A DNA stretch of 64,000 bases from Candidatus Omnitrophota bacterium (GTDB lineage Bacteria > Omnitrophota > Gorgyraeia > 2-01-FULL-45-10), in the NCBI GenBank assembly GCA_041650805.1, contig JBAZKM010000011.1, positions 1-64,000 on the forward strand, written 5' to 3'. Position 1 is the stretch's first letter. Each line of letters begins with the position of its first letter. This document shows, piece after piece, positions 33,239-41,892 of this stretch. The notes beneath the pieces were generated by a model. That model was not told the DNA's origin. It worked only from the letters and a program-made list of their open reading frames with translations, and searched no databases. The translations under genes and the position numbers were made by a program.

Positions 33239-34561
33239 ATGACGCTGCGGGATATTTTGAAGACGAAGACGGTATCTGTATGGGGCGTAGGGTATCTCGG
33301 GTATACGTCCATGCTTGCATTACAGCAGGGTGGATTCGACATCGTGGCCTATGACCTTCACCGGCACCAGCTGGAGAAGATGAAAGGCGGGGACTATCCC
33401 GACAAGGAGCAGGCGGCCGTATGGTCGCGCGTGAATTATCTCCCGAAACTGGACCGCGATAAGATAAAGATCGCAAATAGCCCGGCAGGGCTCTTCAGAT
33501 CTTCGTCTATCCATATAATAGCCATGTCCGAATTCCGCGAGACGACCAAAGGCGATAATATGGTTAAGCGCATGGCGGCGATATTTGCGGCAAATCTCAG
33601 GAAGGGAAGAACGGTCCCGCTCGTCATATTCGAATCTACGTCCGTGCCGGGACACATCGAAGAGAATTTTGTGAAACCGCTCGCTGCGCGCGGCATCAGA
33701 TGTTCCAGGGATTATTACCTGGGGGCGATATTCAGGCCCGATTGGACCACGGAGGCCTTCATGAACCGTAAAGGCAAGCTCCCGATAGCCGGCCACTGTC
33801 TCAAAGGGCTGGCCGCGGTAAAGAGGCTTACCGAATATCTGGGGATACGGACCATAGAGCTTGACGGCATAAAGGAAGGAGAGATATATATCAACTCGAT
33901 GAACGCCATACAGGTGGTCGTAAGCGACTTCCTGCGGCAGCTGGTGCTGGGTTATCCCTCGGTGAACATAAAGAAGATCTCCGAGCGTCTCTTTAAAAAT
34001 ATATCTTTCGACGATTGCGCGGTGAACATAGGCTCCGGCGGCGAAAAGGAGACGTTCGCGATAGATAACCTGATAAGAGGCAGCGAGAGCCAGGAAGCCC
34101 TGGCGCTTCTCAAGGAATTCCAGGATTCCGGCATCTCCTCGGTGCTCAGTTACGCGGAATATATAGTACGGCACGGATATAAGAGCGTTGCGATGCTGGG
34201 GATAACATACAAGGGGAACCAGAAAGATGTCGTCCTCTCCCCGTCGTTGACGCTCGCGGATTACCTTTTGAAGAACTCGGTGCGTGTCTGGCTGAACGAC
34301 CCTTTCTATTCCAGTAAAGATATCGTCAAGCTCGTAAAGGGCGCCAGGGCCGCAGATTTTCCGGACGGCGTCTTTGATGCCGACGTCGTGGTGGTTTCGT
34401 CCGATCATAACCAGTACAGGTACCTCTCGCAGGAGCGCCTGGACGGTATAAAGAAGAAGACGCGGCTCGTGATCGACAATATCGGCGTATGGTCGCATCT
34501 CAAGTTCGACGGCGGGATATATCATCAGGTGGGAGACGGCTCCCTCAACCTTCTAAAATGA
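33239..34561 (+). CDS. divergent nucleotide-sugar dehydrogenase-like protein lacking catalytic residues
   Basis: A 440-residue protein with the UDP-glucose/GDP-mannose dehydrogenase layout: NAD-binding VWGVGYLGYTS (14-24), FESTSVPG (131-138) and a C-terminal domain with LGITYKGNQKDV. The active site has changed. Where Ugd has ELIKHASN it has EIYINSMN (215-222), losing the catalytic lysine. Where Ugd has GFGGSCFPKD it has GSGGEKETFAID (265-276), losing the cysteine. FSPERV is replaced by IFRPDW. It is unlikely to oxidise a sugar to a uronate by the normal route; it might do a two-electron oxidation, or bind nucleotide sugars. It precedes an AsnB-like amidotransferase gene by four bases. Confidence 0.7.
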   Translation: MTLRDILKTKTVSVWGVGYLGYTSMLALQQGGFDIVAYDLHRHQLEKMKGGDYPDKEQAAVWSRVNYLPKLDRDKIKIANSPAGLFRSSSIHIIAMSEFRETTKGDNMVKRMAAIFAANLRKGRTVPLVIFESTSVPGHIEENFVKPLAARGIRCSRDYYLGAIFRPDWTTEAFMNRKGKLPIAGHCLKGLAAVKRLTEYLGIRTIELDGIKEGEIYINSMNAIQVVVSDFLRQLVLGYPSVNIKKISERLFKNISFDDCAVNIGSGGEKETFAIDNLIRGSESQEALALLKEFQDSGISSVLSYAEYIVRHGYKSVAMLGITYKGNQKDVVLSPSLTLADYLLKNSVRVWLNDPFYSSKDIVKLVKGARAADFPDGVFDADVVVVSSDHNQYRYLSQERLDGIKKKTRLVIDNIGVWSHLKFDGGIYHQVGDGSLNLLK

Positions 34562-34565
34562 CAAT

Positions 34566-36251
34566 ATGTGCGGCATAGCCGGGTTCGTTTCGACGGACCC
34601 CAAATACAATTCTAAGAAGATCGTCCGGGATATGCTCTCGAGCATCAGGCACAGGGGGCCCGATCAGGACGGCGTTTATAAGAAAGACGCCTTCACCATC
34701 GGCACGGTGCGCCTCAGCATAATAGACACGGATAAGCACGTCATCCCTTATAAGACGCCCGACGGGGCAGTCGCCATCGTCTATAACGGCGAGATATATA
34801 ATCACGAAGACGTGCGGAGGTCGCTCGGCGGACGCTATCCTTTCGATACGAAGTCCGACGCAGAGACGGTCCTTTACAACTACGTGGAGAAGGGGGTCTC
34901 GTCTTTCGGAGATTATAACGGCATGTACGCCTTCGCGATATACGACGCCAGGAAGAGGGAGCTTTATGTCGTCCGCGACAGGGCCGGCGAGAAGGCGGTC
35001 TATTACACCCTTCAGAAGTCCTTCTTCGCGTTCGCCAGCGAGATCAAGGCCCTGTGCGCTCTCCGCGAGCCGGTCTTCAACGAAGGATGCCTTTCCTACA
35101 AGGCATATGAGTTCAATACCGGGGAGGAGACCGTATTCAAGGACATATATGCCCTGATGCCCGGCGAATACCTGAGCGTCAACGGAAAACTCGATGTGAA
35201 GAAGCATGCGTACTGGAAGATATGGGACAACCTGATCGATGTGCCGGACAACCTCAGGAAGATCGAGTCCCGGCTCAGCGACCTGATAGTGGATTCCATA
35301 GAGCTCCGTACGCGGAACAGGGTCCACAGCTACGGCACCTTCGTCTCCGGCGGCGTGGACAGCGCGCTGGTGGCATGTATCGCCAGGCCCGATCATATAT
35401 ACACATGCCATTACGAGGTGGACGGCTATGACGAGCTCCCGTATGCCGAGCTCGTCGCCAGGAAGATAAAGAAGAAGCTCATCGTGGTCAAACCAAGGCC
35501 GGAAGACTTCGAAAGGACCCGCAGGAAGATCATATATCACCTCGACACGCCGTGTACCTGGACGAGCTTCAGTTTATGGATGCTGCTGGAGAGGGCCCAC
35601 AGGGATATAAAGGTCGTCCTCTCAGGCGACGGCGCCGACGAGATATTTGCCGGCTATTACCGTTATCATCTGCTGCACCACGACGAACAGATAAGGGACC
35701 TGAAGGCGCTCGAGAGATACTCTTATCTCATAGACCGTTACTACGGTTCTCCCGTGGAGCGTTACGTGAAGCTGGTGAACCGCTGTGAGAACCGTTATGA
35801 CAGGAAGGTGTTGAAATACCTTGAAGATACGGTGGGGAGATACTTCTCCAGGGCGGGGCATCACTACATTCACGCTATGGGGATGACCGATTTTTATACT
35901 ACGATGCAGGAGCTGATGCAGTTCGCGGACAGGATAAATATGGCATTCAGCGTCGAGAACAGGTCCCCCTTCCTTGACCACCGCCTCATCCAGTATGCCT
36001 TCAGCATGCCTCAGAAGTACAAGATACGGAACGGGGTGACCAAATGGATCGTGAAGCGTATCGCAAAGAAGTTCATACCGCGCGAGATAATAGAAAGGGT
36101 GGACAAGAGGGGCTTCAGCGCGCCGGTCAACCACTGGTTCGGGTGGGGAAAGAAGGGCACATACGACCGGAGCGAATACAGGAAACTCGTCTTCAATGAT
36201 TGGGCAGATGTCTTCGGCGTGAAGGGATCAGGCGGGGGCAGGGACAGATGA
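34566..36251 (+). CDS. AsnB-like glutamine-dependent amidotransferase
   Basis: A 561-residue two-domain protein: Ntn glutaminase with Cys2 (MCGIAGF), then an ATP-pyrophosphatase domain with SGGVDS at 261-266 and DGADEIFAGY. Overall it is an asparagine-synthase (glutamine-hydrolysing) homologue. In O-antigen and capsule loci such proteins convert uronic acids to uronamides rather than making asparagine. The context (dehydrogenase-like gene just before, a second amidation system just after) supports that, but asparagine synthesis cannot be excluded from sequence alone. Confidence 0.85.
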   Translation: MCGIAGFVSTDPKYNSKKIVRDMLSSIRHRGPDQDGVYKKDAFTIGTVRLSIIDTDKHVIPYKTPDGAVAIVYNGEIYNHEDVRRSLGGRYPFDTKSDAETVLYNYVEKGVSSFGDYNGMYAFAIYDARKRELYVVRDRAGEKAVYYTLQKSFFAFASEIKALCALREPVFNEGCLSYKAYEFNTGEETVFKDIYALMPGEYLSVNGKLDVKKHAYWKIWDNLIDVPDNLRKIESRLSDLIVDSIELRTRNRVHSYGTFVSGGVDSALVACIARPDHIYTCHYEVDGYDELPYAELVARKIKKKLIVVKPRPEDFERTRRKIIYHLDTPCTWTSFSLWMLLERAHRDIKVVLSGDGADEIFAGYYRYHLLHHDEQIRDLKALERYSYLIDRYYGSPVERYVKLVNRCENRYDRKVLKYLEDTVGRYFSRAGHHYIHAMGMTDFYTTMQELMQFADRINMAFSVENRSPFLDHRLIQYAFSMPQKYKIRNGVTKWIVKRIAKKFIPREIIERVDKRGFSAPVNHWFGWGKKGTYDRSEYRKLVFNDWADVFGVKGSGGGRDR

Positions 36252-36907
36252 AAGTCGTCATCATCGATTACGGCCTCGGTAATATAAGGTCCATAGCCGG
36301 CGCGCTCAGGAAATTGGGGCACGACCCCGTCGTCTCGCGGAGCGGCGATGACCTGGCGGCGGCCGACCGGCTCATACTGCCGGGGGTCGGCGCTTTCGGC
36401 GACGGCATGAAGAACCTGCGGGAGTTCGGCCTTGTCGAGCCGCTCGCGCGCGAGGTGCTCGGAAAAGGGAAGCCGATCCTCGGCATCTGCCTGGGTTCGC
36501 AATTGATGGCGAGAGAAAGCGAGGAGTTCGGCCGCCACGAGGGGCTGGGGTGGTTTGACGCATCGGTGATCAGGATAGAGACGGCGGGCAAGGATCTCAG
36601 GATACCGCACGTAGGATGGGATAGCCTGATAAAGGTGAGGGAGGACGTCCTCTTCGACGGTATACCGGACGATGCCCTGTTCTATTACACGCACAGTTAC
36701 CATGTCCGATTCAGGGACCGCGCCCCGGTGATAGGTGAATGCGAATACGGCGTCCGCTTTACCGCGGCGTTCAGCCGCCGCAACATATACGGCACGCAAT
36801 TCCACCCGGAGAAGAGCCAGCGTTACGGGCTCGTACTCCTGGAAAATTTTTTAACCAAGGTACGCTATGCTGAAGAAACGGCTAATCACGGTATTGACGT
36901 TCAATAA
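36248..36907 (+). CDS. hisH: HisH-type glutamine amidotransferase subunit
   Basis: A 219-residue class I glutaminase. The triad is C81 (GICLGSQL), H186 and E188 (QFHPEKS). It releases ammonia from glutamine for a HisF-type partner, whose gene overlaps by 41 bases. Because the HisF partner lacks a histidine-pathway catalytic residue and a WbpG-type amidotransferase follows, this is read as the sugar-amidination version (WbuY-like), not histidine synthesis. The ATG overlaps the AsnB-like stop as ATGA. Confidence 0.88.
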   Translation: MKVVIIDYGLGNIRSIAGALRKLGHDPVVSRSGDDLAAADRLILPGVGAFGDGMKNLREFGLVEPLAREVLGKGKPILGICLGSQLMARESEEFGRHEGLGWFDASVIRIETAGKDLRIPHVGWDSLIKVREDVLFDGIPDDALFYYTHSYHVRFRDRAPVIGECEYGVRFTAAFSRRNIYGTQFHPEKSQRYGLVLLENFLTKVRYAEETANHGIDVQ

Positions 36908-37613
36908 CGGGGTGCTCTTCCGCACCAGGAATTTTCATCCCGATTACCGCTATACGCTAAATTTTGTGGACGCGTGGTCCGTGGACGAGATCGTGGTGCT
37001 GGATATAACACGCGAGAGCATGGGGGAGAAGCCCAATTTCTACAATATCGTCACGCAATTTGCGGACAGGTGTTTCGTGCCGCTCGCCGCAGGCGGAGGC
37101 GTAAGGAGTGTCGAAGATTTCAGCACGCTCCTGAGGCTGGGCGCAGATAAGGTAGTTATAAACACAGAGGCGGTAAGGCGTCCGGAGTTCATACGGGAGG
37201 CGGCCGGCCTCTTCGGCTCCCAGTGCGTGGTCGTCTCCATAGACGCCAGGAAGACGGGTACGGGGGCCTACGAGGTATTTACGGATTTCGGCACAAGGCC
37301 TTCCGGCCTCGACCCTGTCGAATGGGCGAAAAAGGCCCGGGACCTCGGCGCCGGCGAGATAATGGTGACATCTATAGATAAGGACGGCTCGCTGGAGGGG
37401 TACGATAACGACCTGAACCGCACGGTCTCGGAGGCAGTCGATATACCGGTGCTCGTCTCCGGAGGCGCAGGCAAATGGCAGGACTTTGTGGACGGCTTCG
37501 AAAAGGGCAAGGCGACGGCGGTCTGCACGACAAATATATACCATTTTACGGAAACGAGCATCAAGAGCGCGAAGGTCTATATGAGGCGGTCCGGCATAGA
37601 AGTGAGGATATAG
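36867..37613 (+). CDS. hisF: HisF-like subunit of a sugar amidotransferase (WbuZ type)
   Basis: A 248-residue TIM barrel clearly related to HisF (FVPLAAGGGVRS, VVSIDARKTG, TSIDKDGSLEGYD). In true HisF the N-terminal strand ends in Asp11, the general acid; here the aligned residue is T11 (RLITVLTFNNG), while the second Asp (in SIDAR) remains. Loss of Asp11 is typical of HisF paralogues in O-antigen loci, which are thought to channel ammonia to a WbpG/PseA-type enzyme. Overlap of 41 bases with hisH suggests equimolar synthesis. Confidence 0.85.
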   Translation: MLKKRLITVLTFNNGVLFRTRNFHPDYRYTLNFVDAWSVDEIVVLDITRESMGEKPNFYNIVTQFADRCFVPLAAGGGVRSVEDFSTLLRLGADKVVINTEAVRRPEFIREAAGLFGSQCVVVSIDARKTGTGAYEVFTDFGTRPSGLDPVEWAKKARDLGAGEIMVTSIDKDGSLEGYDNDLNRTVSEAVDIPVLVSGGAGKWQDFVDGFEKGKATAVCTTNIYHFTETSIKSAKVYMRRSGIEVRI

Positions 37614-37629
37614 GTTTCGGGGAGGATAT

Positions 37630-38790
37630 ATGAAAGAGGGCTTATATAAAGGTGCAGAAGGTGAAAGAGGCGCGAGGCGGGTGGCCTATTGCAAAAGATG
37701 CCTTATGCCCAATACGCGCCCCAGGATAATATTTGACAAAGAGGGTGTATGTAATGCATGCAGGAACGCAGATACGAAATGGGAAGATGTCGACTGGGAT
37801 GCGCGGAGAAAGGAATTTGAAGGGCTCCTGGACCGTTACAGGTCGAAGGACGGCTCATGGGACTGCGTAGTCCCGTGGAGCGGGGGCAAGGACTCCAGCT
37901 CGATCGCCTACCGCCTGAAATTTGAATTCCATATGAACCCGCTCCTGGTGACCTTCTCTCCGCAGGTGCCCAATGAGGTGGGGAGCGCCAACCGCGAAGC
38001 CCTCATCCAGGCGGGCATGGACCATATATTCTTCCGGCCGAATCAGAAGGTCCACAGAAGATTGGCGAAGAGGTTCTTTGTGGAGAGGGGTAATCACAAG
38101 GTGCCGTGGGATGCAGGCGTGAACACCATCCCGGTCATCGCGGCGGTGAAGTTCGGGATCCCTCTCATATTCTACGCAGAACACGGAGAGAGCGAATATG
38201 GGGGAAAGCTACTGAAAGAAGATTCCAATAAGATGAGGGATTTTACGGAGGTCATAGAACATCAGATAGGCGATGATCCGAGGAACTGGATAGACGAAGA
38301 GATAACGCTGAACGACCTGGCACCGTATATATATCCCGATGTCGGCTCTATGAAAAAGGTCGGCGTGAAGGCGCTCTATTTTGCCTACTTCTTTAAATGG
38401 AGCAGCTACAGGAACTATCTCTACATAAAGGATAAGTTCAACTTCAGGACGTGCGCCGAGGGCAGGACCGAAGGGACCTTCACCGACTTCGACTCTCTCG
38501 ACGATAAATCGGACAACCTCTACTATTACATGCAGTACATAAAGTTCGGATTCGGCAGGGCGGTCCGGGATGCCAGCCGCATGATACAGAATAAACAGCT
38601 GTCGAGGAGCGAGGGCCTGGAGCTTGCCCGTAAATACGACCACGAGTTCCCGGCAAGGTATCTCAAGGAGATGCTCGAGTACCTCATGCTCACAGAAGAG
38701 GAATTCAACGATATAACGGACAGGCACAGGAATCCCGAGATATGGACAAAAGAGAACGGCCAGTGGAAACTCCGGTATCCCCTGGAATAG
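37630..38790 (+). CDS. N-acetyl sugar amidotransferase, WbpG/PseA type
   Basis: A 386-residue PP-loop ATPase: zinc site C21, C24, C41, C44 (YCKRCLMP and VCNACRNAD), then SGGKDSS at 84-90, which adenylates the substrate. The family converts an N-acetyl group on a nucleotide sugar (WbpG on 2,3-diacetamido-mannuronate; PseA for acetamidino-pseudaminate) to an acetamidino group using ammonia from HisH/HisF. Both kinds of substrate pathway seem present here: WbpA/B/E/D-like genes and an SpsE/NeuB set. Which one is amidinated is open. GGGGAGG precedes the ATG. Confidence 0.88.
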   Translation: MKEGLYKGAEGERGARRVAYCKRCLMPNTRPRIIFDKEGVCNACRNADTKWEDVDWDARRKEFEGLLDRYRSKDGSWDCVVPWSGGKDSSSIAYRLKFEFHMNPLLVTFSPQVPNEVGSANREALIQAGMDHIFFRPNQKVHRRLAKRFFVERGNHKVPWDAGVNTIPVIAAVKFGIPLIFYAEHGESEYGGKLLKEDSNKMRDFTEVIEHQIGDDPRNWIDEEITLNDLAPYIYPDVGSMKKVGVKALYFAYFFKWSSYRNYLYIKDKFNFRTCAEGRTEGTFTDFDSLDDKSDNLYYYMQYIKFGFGRAVRDASRMIQNKQLSRSEGLELARKYDHEFPARYLKEMLEYLMLTEEEFNDITDRHRNPEIWTKENGQWKLRYPLE

Positions 38791-38801
38791 AAGGAGCTCA
38801 G

Positions 38802-39815
38802 ATGGATTTTAAGGAGAGGGTTAAGCGGAGGAACGGCTTTGACGCCAGCGTCGTATACGGGACGAAGAAGTTCAACCTCCTGACGGGCCGCGATAAGCAC
38901 CTGGACCACCGCAAGGCCAGCGACGACCGGTGGATAGACCCGAAGACGGGCATGATAGCAGACAAATTTGCCGAACGGCGGCCGTGCCCCTTATGCGGCA
39001 TGACAGAGTCCGAAACAATATTCGTGAAGAGCGGTTTCCCTCACGTGAGCTGCAGGTCCTGCGGGCTTGTCTACGTCAACCCCATATTGAACGGGGAAGA
39101 ATACTCCAAGCTGTGGACGATGGAAGATTCCTGGGAGGCGGTCCTGGAGAGCGCCGAACAGGTCAGGATGCAGACACTCGAGGCCGCGTACAGCCTCGAC
39201 ATAGCGGAGCTCTATATGAAGGGGAAAGGCCGGATATCGGTATGCGACGTCGGGTGCGGCCCCGGCACATTACTTACCGAGGCGGCGAGGCGCGGTTATT
39301 ACGCCTTCGGCGTGGAACCTAATACGAAATGCCACGGCCTCCTGGATAAGAAGGGGATAGCGTACACGAAAGAGTTCTTTCCCCTGAAGGCCGGCATCAA
39401 AGAGCGGTTCGATTGCATCTTTCTCCTGAACGCCCTCGAGCATATGCATGACCCTGTCCGGATCGTTGAGGAGGCGAAGAAACTGCTCAAGCCGTCAGGC
39501 CTCATCTACATATCCGTCCCCTGTATAGATGCCCTGGTGAACAGGGTGATGCATGAGAAGGCGGGCGTCTTCGGCGGCCATTCGCACATACAGTTCTTCA
39601 GCATAAAGACCCTCTCCATGCTTCTGGATAAGACGGGTTTCGAGATGCTGGAGTACGAGACGATCATAACGGAGCTCGGCGTCATAAAAAATTACATGAG
39701 CTTCAGGGACCCGTATTTCGGGGAAGGTCCGGATGGGCTCGATTTCCTTACGCCGGAGCTGATCTATAAGAATCATATGGCCAGAAACCTTAATATGGTG
39801 GGACGGTTGAAATAG
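38802..39815 (+). CDS. zinc-ribbon class I SAM methyltransferase
   Basis: A 337-residue methyltransferase. A zinc ribbon (C62, C65, C84, C87 in PCPLCG and SCRSCGLVYVNP) is followed by SAM motif I SVCDVGCGPG (146-155) and HMHDP. Same architecture as the first gene of the window, but with a longer N-terminus. ATG 38802 is chosen because AAGGAG lies five bases upstream; an earlier ATG at 38742 is inside the previous gene. Stop and next start abut directly (39815/39816), so it is coupled to the NeuB-type gene and may methylate that sugar. Confidence 0.8.
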   Translation: MDFKERVKRRNGFDASVVYGTKKFNLLTGRDKHLDHRKASDDRWIDPKTGMIADKFAERRPCPLCGMTESETIFVKSGFPHVSCRSCGLVYVNPILNGEEYSKLWTMEDSWEAVLESAEQVRMQTLEAAYSLDIAELYMKGKGRISVCDVGCGPGTLLTEAARRGYYAFGVEPNTKCHGLLDKKGIAYTKEFFPLKAGIKERFDCIFLLNALEHMHDPVRIVEEAKKLLKPSGLIYISVPCIDALVNRVMHEKAGVFGGHSHIQFFSIKTLSMLLDKTGFEMLEYETIITELGVIKNYMSFRDPYFGEGPDGLDFLTPELIYKNHMARNLNMVGRLK

Positions 39816-40895
39816 ATGAAGAGTAAAAAGAGGGTATATATAATCGCCGAGGCGGGGATAAACCACAATAACTCCCTCGATAACTGTTACGGGTTGATCG
39901 ATTCGGCCTCCGACGCCGGGTGTAATGCGGTGAAGTTCCAGTTCTTCACCGCCAGGGGTCTATATCCGCGCTCCGCGGGTAGATTGAACTGGCGCGACGG
40001 ATCGAAAGGTTATAGTTACGATATATACAGCGCCGTTAAGTCATTTGAGCTACCCCGGCGCTGGATCGCCGACATTATGAGATACAGCCGGAGGAAGGGG
40101 ATAGATTTCCTCTCTTCCGTGTCTGATGCCAGGGGGGCGGACGAACTGGTCCGCCTCGGGGTGAAGATGATAAAGATCCCCTCCTATAGCGTTACCAACC
40201 TTCCGTTGTTAGACCATTGCGCGCGTCTCGGCCTGCCCATGATAATGTCCACCGGCGGGGCGTCTCTCGGGGAGGTCGAAGAGGCGGTGAGGACGGTCAA
40301 TGCGTACCATAATAAGCTCTCGATCCTGCACTGTTCCATAAAATATCCTACCGAACCGGGTGAATGTAACCTCGGGGTGATCGTGACGTTACGGTATGCG
40401 TTCCCTTATAACAGGATAGGGTATTCCGACCATACGGCTGAAACTTCCTCCGCGCCGGTCCAGGCGGTCTACCTTGGTGCCGATATAATAGAGAAGCACA
40501 TCACCCTCGACAGGCACATGAAGGGGCCCGATCACTTTTTTGCGCTCGAGCCGCGCCAGCTGAAAGAGATGGTGTGCGCCGTCCGTGATGCGGAGAAGGA
40601 CCGGGCAAAGGGCAATATGGTCTTCGACCGCAAAATGTACGGTTCATCCGCCAAGGTGACATTCGCGCATGAGCGATACCTGAGGGATTTCTGCTATCCC
40701 GGTCTATTCGCGCGTAAATGCATCAAAAAAGGCGAAAGGATACTCTTTAGGGACCTCAGTATACTAAGGCCCGGCAAGAAGGGCCGCGGCCTGGAACCCA
40801 GATACCTCTCCCTCTTCAAAAGATACAAGATCCGCGCGGCAAGGGATATCGCCGAAGAGGAAGAGATAAAGTGGGAGAGTATCTTCGATGCATAA
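39816..40895 (+). CDS. spsE: NeuB/SpsE-type nonulosonic acid synthase
   Basis: A 359-residue synthase: TIM barrel with AEAGINHNN (11-19), KFQFF (40-44), STGGAS, GYSDHT and EKHITLDR, and a C-terminal SAF/antifreeze-like domain (about 295-359). It condenses phosphoenolpyruvate with a six-carbon amino sugar to give a nine-carbon acid such as a sialic, legionaminic or pseudaminic acid. PseG-like and GNAT genes follow with short overlaps, confirming a nonulosonate-type module. The exact acid cannot be read from the sequence. Confidence 0.88.
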   Translation: MKSKKRVYIIAEAGINHNNSLDNCYGLIDSASDAGCNAVKFQFFTARGLYPRSAGRLNWRDGSKGYSYDIYSAVKSFELPRRWIADIMRYSRRKGIDFLSSVSDARGADELVRLGVKMIKIPSYSVTNLPLLDHCARLGLPMIMSTGGASLGEVEEAVRTVNAYHNKLSILHCSIKYPTEPGECNLGVIVTLRYAFPYNRIGYSDHTAETSSAPVQAVYLGADIIEKHITLDRHMKGPDHFFALEPRQLKEMVCAVRDAEKDRAKGNMVFDRKMYGSSAKVTFAHERYLRDFCYPGLFARKCIKKGERILFRDLSILRPGKKGRGLEPRYLSLFKRYKIRAARDIAEEEEIKWESIFDA

Positions 40896-41892
40896 GATAT
40901 TGATGCGGGCCGATGCGGATGCGAAGAGCGGGACCGGAGACCTGTTCTCTCTACTCTCTTTTTCGGAATACCTGACCGGTTGGAAGCGGTATTTTGTGAC
41001 TAAGGATACGAAAGAGGCCAGGGCCATCTTGAGTAAGAACGGCGTCCGGGACGTCCTGTATATACCGCGCACAGTATCGATAGGCAAAGAGATAGACCGC
41101 ATGAATCGTATGATAGATGCCGAGAAGATAGATGCCGTCCTGATAGAGATAACGGCAGCGGATACCGCCTCCTATAAGGATATTGCGGCGCCATACAGGG
41201 CGTGCGTCGACTTTTATGGTAAGGTGCCGCGCGGGTTCGACCTGGTGATAAACTGGGATACGTACGCTGAAAAATTATACGACCGGCGGGAATATCCGGG
41301 GACCCGTTTTCTACTCGGCCCTGAATATGCGTTCCTGAGGAGAAGCGTAGCCGGGAAGGCAAATAGCGCAATGAGACGGCCGGGGAAGACAAAGAGGGCG
41401 AAGAAGGTGCTGATATTCTTAGGGGGGTTCGACGAATTTGATTTTACGTTAAAAACGGTTAAGGCGCTCGAGAAGATGGATGCCGGGCTCGAACTGAATA
41501 TAATACTGGGCGCCGGATATAAAGGCGAAAGGGATCTATCGTCTTACCTCAGCCATTCCGGTTTCTTTAAATACCGCATACGTCGGAATATCGGGAATAT
41601 GCCTGCGGAATACGGGAGGAGCGACCTCGCCATAATCGCCGGGGGCTTGAGCATCTTCGAAGCGGTTGCCCTGAAAGTGCCGGCCGCGGTCATAGCGACT
41701 TACGGGCACCAGGTAAAGCGCAGCTTATTCTTCGAGAAAACCGGATCTGCCATATATCTCGGTTTCAGGCGTATCTCCGTTCCGAAACTGAAGAGGGCGG
41801 TCTCCGGATATCGTTTTACACCTTTCAGGGAAAGGATACTGACCGGGAAGATACCGGGTATAATAGATGAAGGACTTAACGATAACAGATAA
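40888..41892 (+). CDS. PseG/SpsG-like nucleotide-sugar hydrolase or transferase
   Basis: A 334-residue GT-B-fold protein of the PseG/SpsG family: N-terminal RADADAKSGTGDL (7-19), LIFLGGFDEFD and a C-terminal DLAIIAGGLSIFEA. PseG cleaves UDP from UDP-2,4-diacetamido-trideoxy sugars before the NeuB-type step. The usual GxGH histidine, essential in PseG, is replaced by D18 here (SGTGDL). Activity may therefore be altered, or another residue may serve. It overlaps the synthase gene by eight bases. Confidence 0.72.
   Translation: MHKILMRADADAKSGTGDLFSLLSFSEYLTGWKRYFVTKDTKEARAILSKNGVRDVLYIPRTVSIGKEIDRMNRMIDAEKIDAVLIEITAADTASYKDIAAPYRACVDFYGKVPRGFDLVINWDTYAEKLYDRREYPGTRFLLGPEYAFLRRSVAGKANSAMRRPGKTKRAKKVLIFLGGFDEFDFTLKTVKALEKMDAGLELNIILGAGYKGERDLSSYLSHSGFFKYRIRRNIGNMPAEYGRSDLAIIAGGLSIFEAVALKVPAAVIATYGHQVKRSLFFEKTGSAIYLGFRRISVPKLKRAVSGYRFTPFRERILTGKIPGIIDEGLNDNR

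Noticed and set aside
36248..37613. Histidine biosynthesis hisH-hisF pair
   Set aside because: HisF-like Asp11 is replaced by Thr, other his genes are absent and a WbpG/PseA-type amidotransferase follows, so the sugar amidination reading is better.
41859..41864. TATAAT two bases before the GNAT start codon
   Set aside because: Inside the coding sequence of the PseG-like gene, too near the ATG and without a spaced -35 element.
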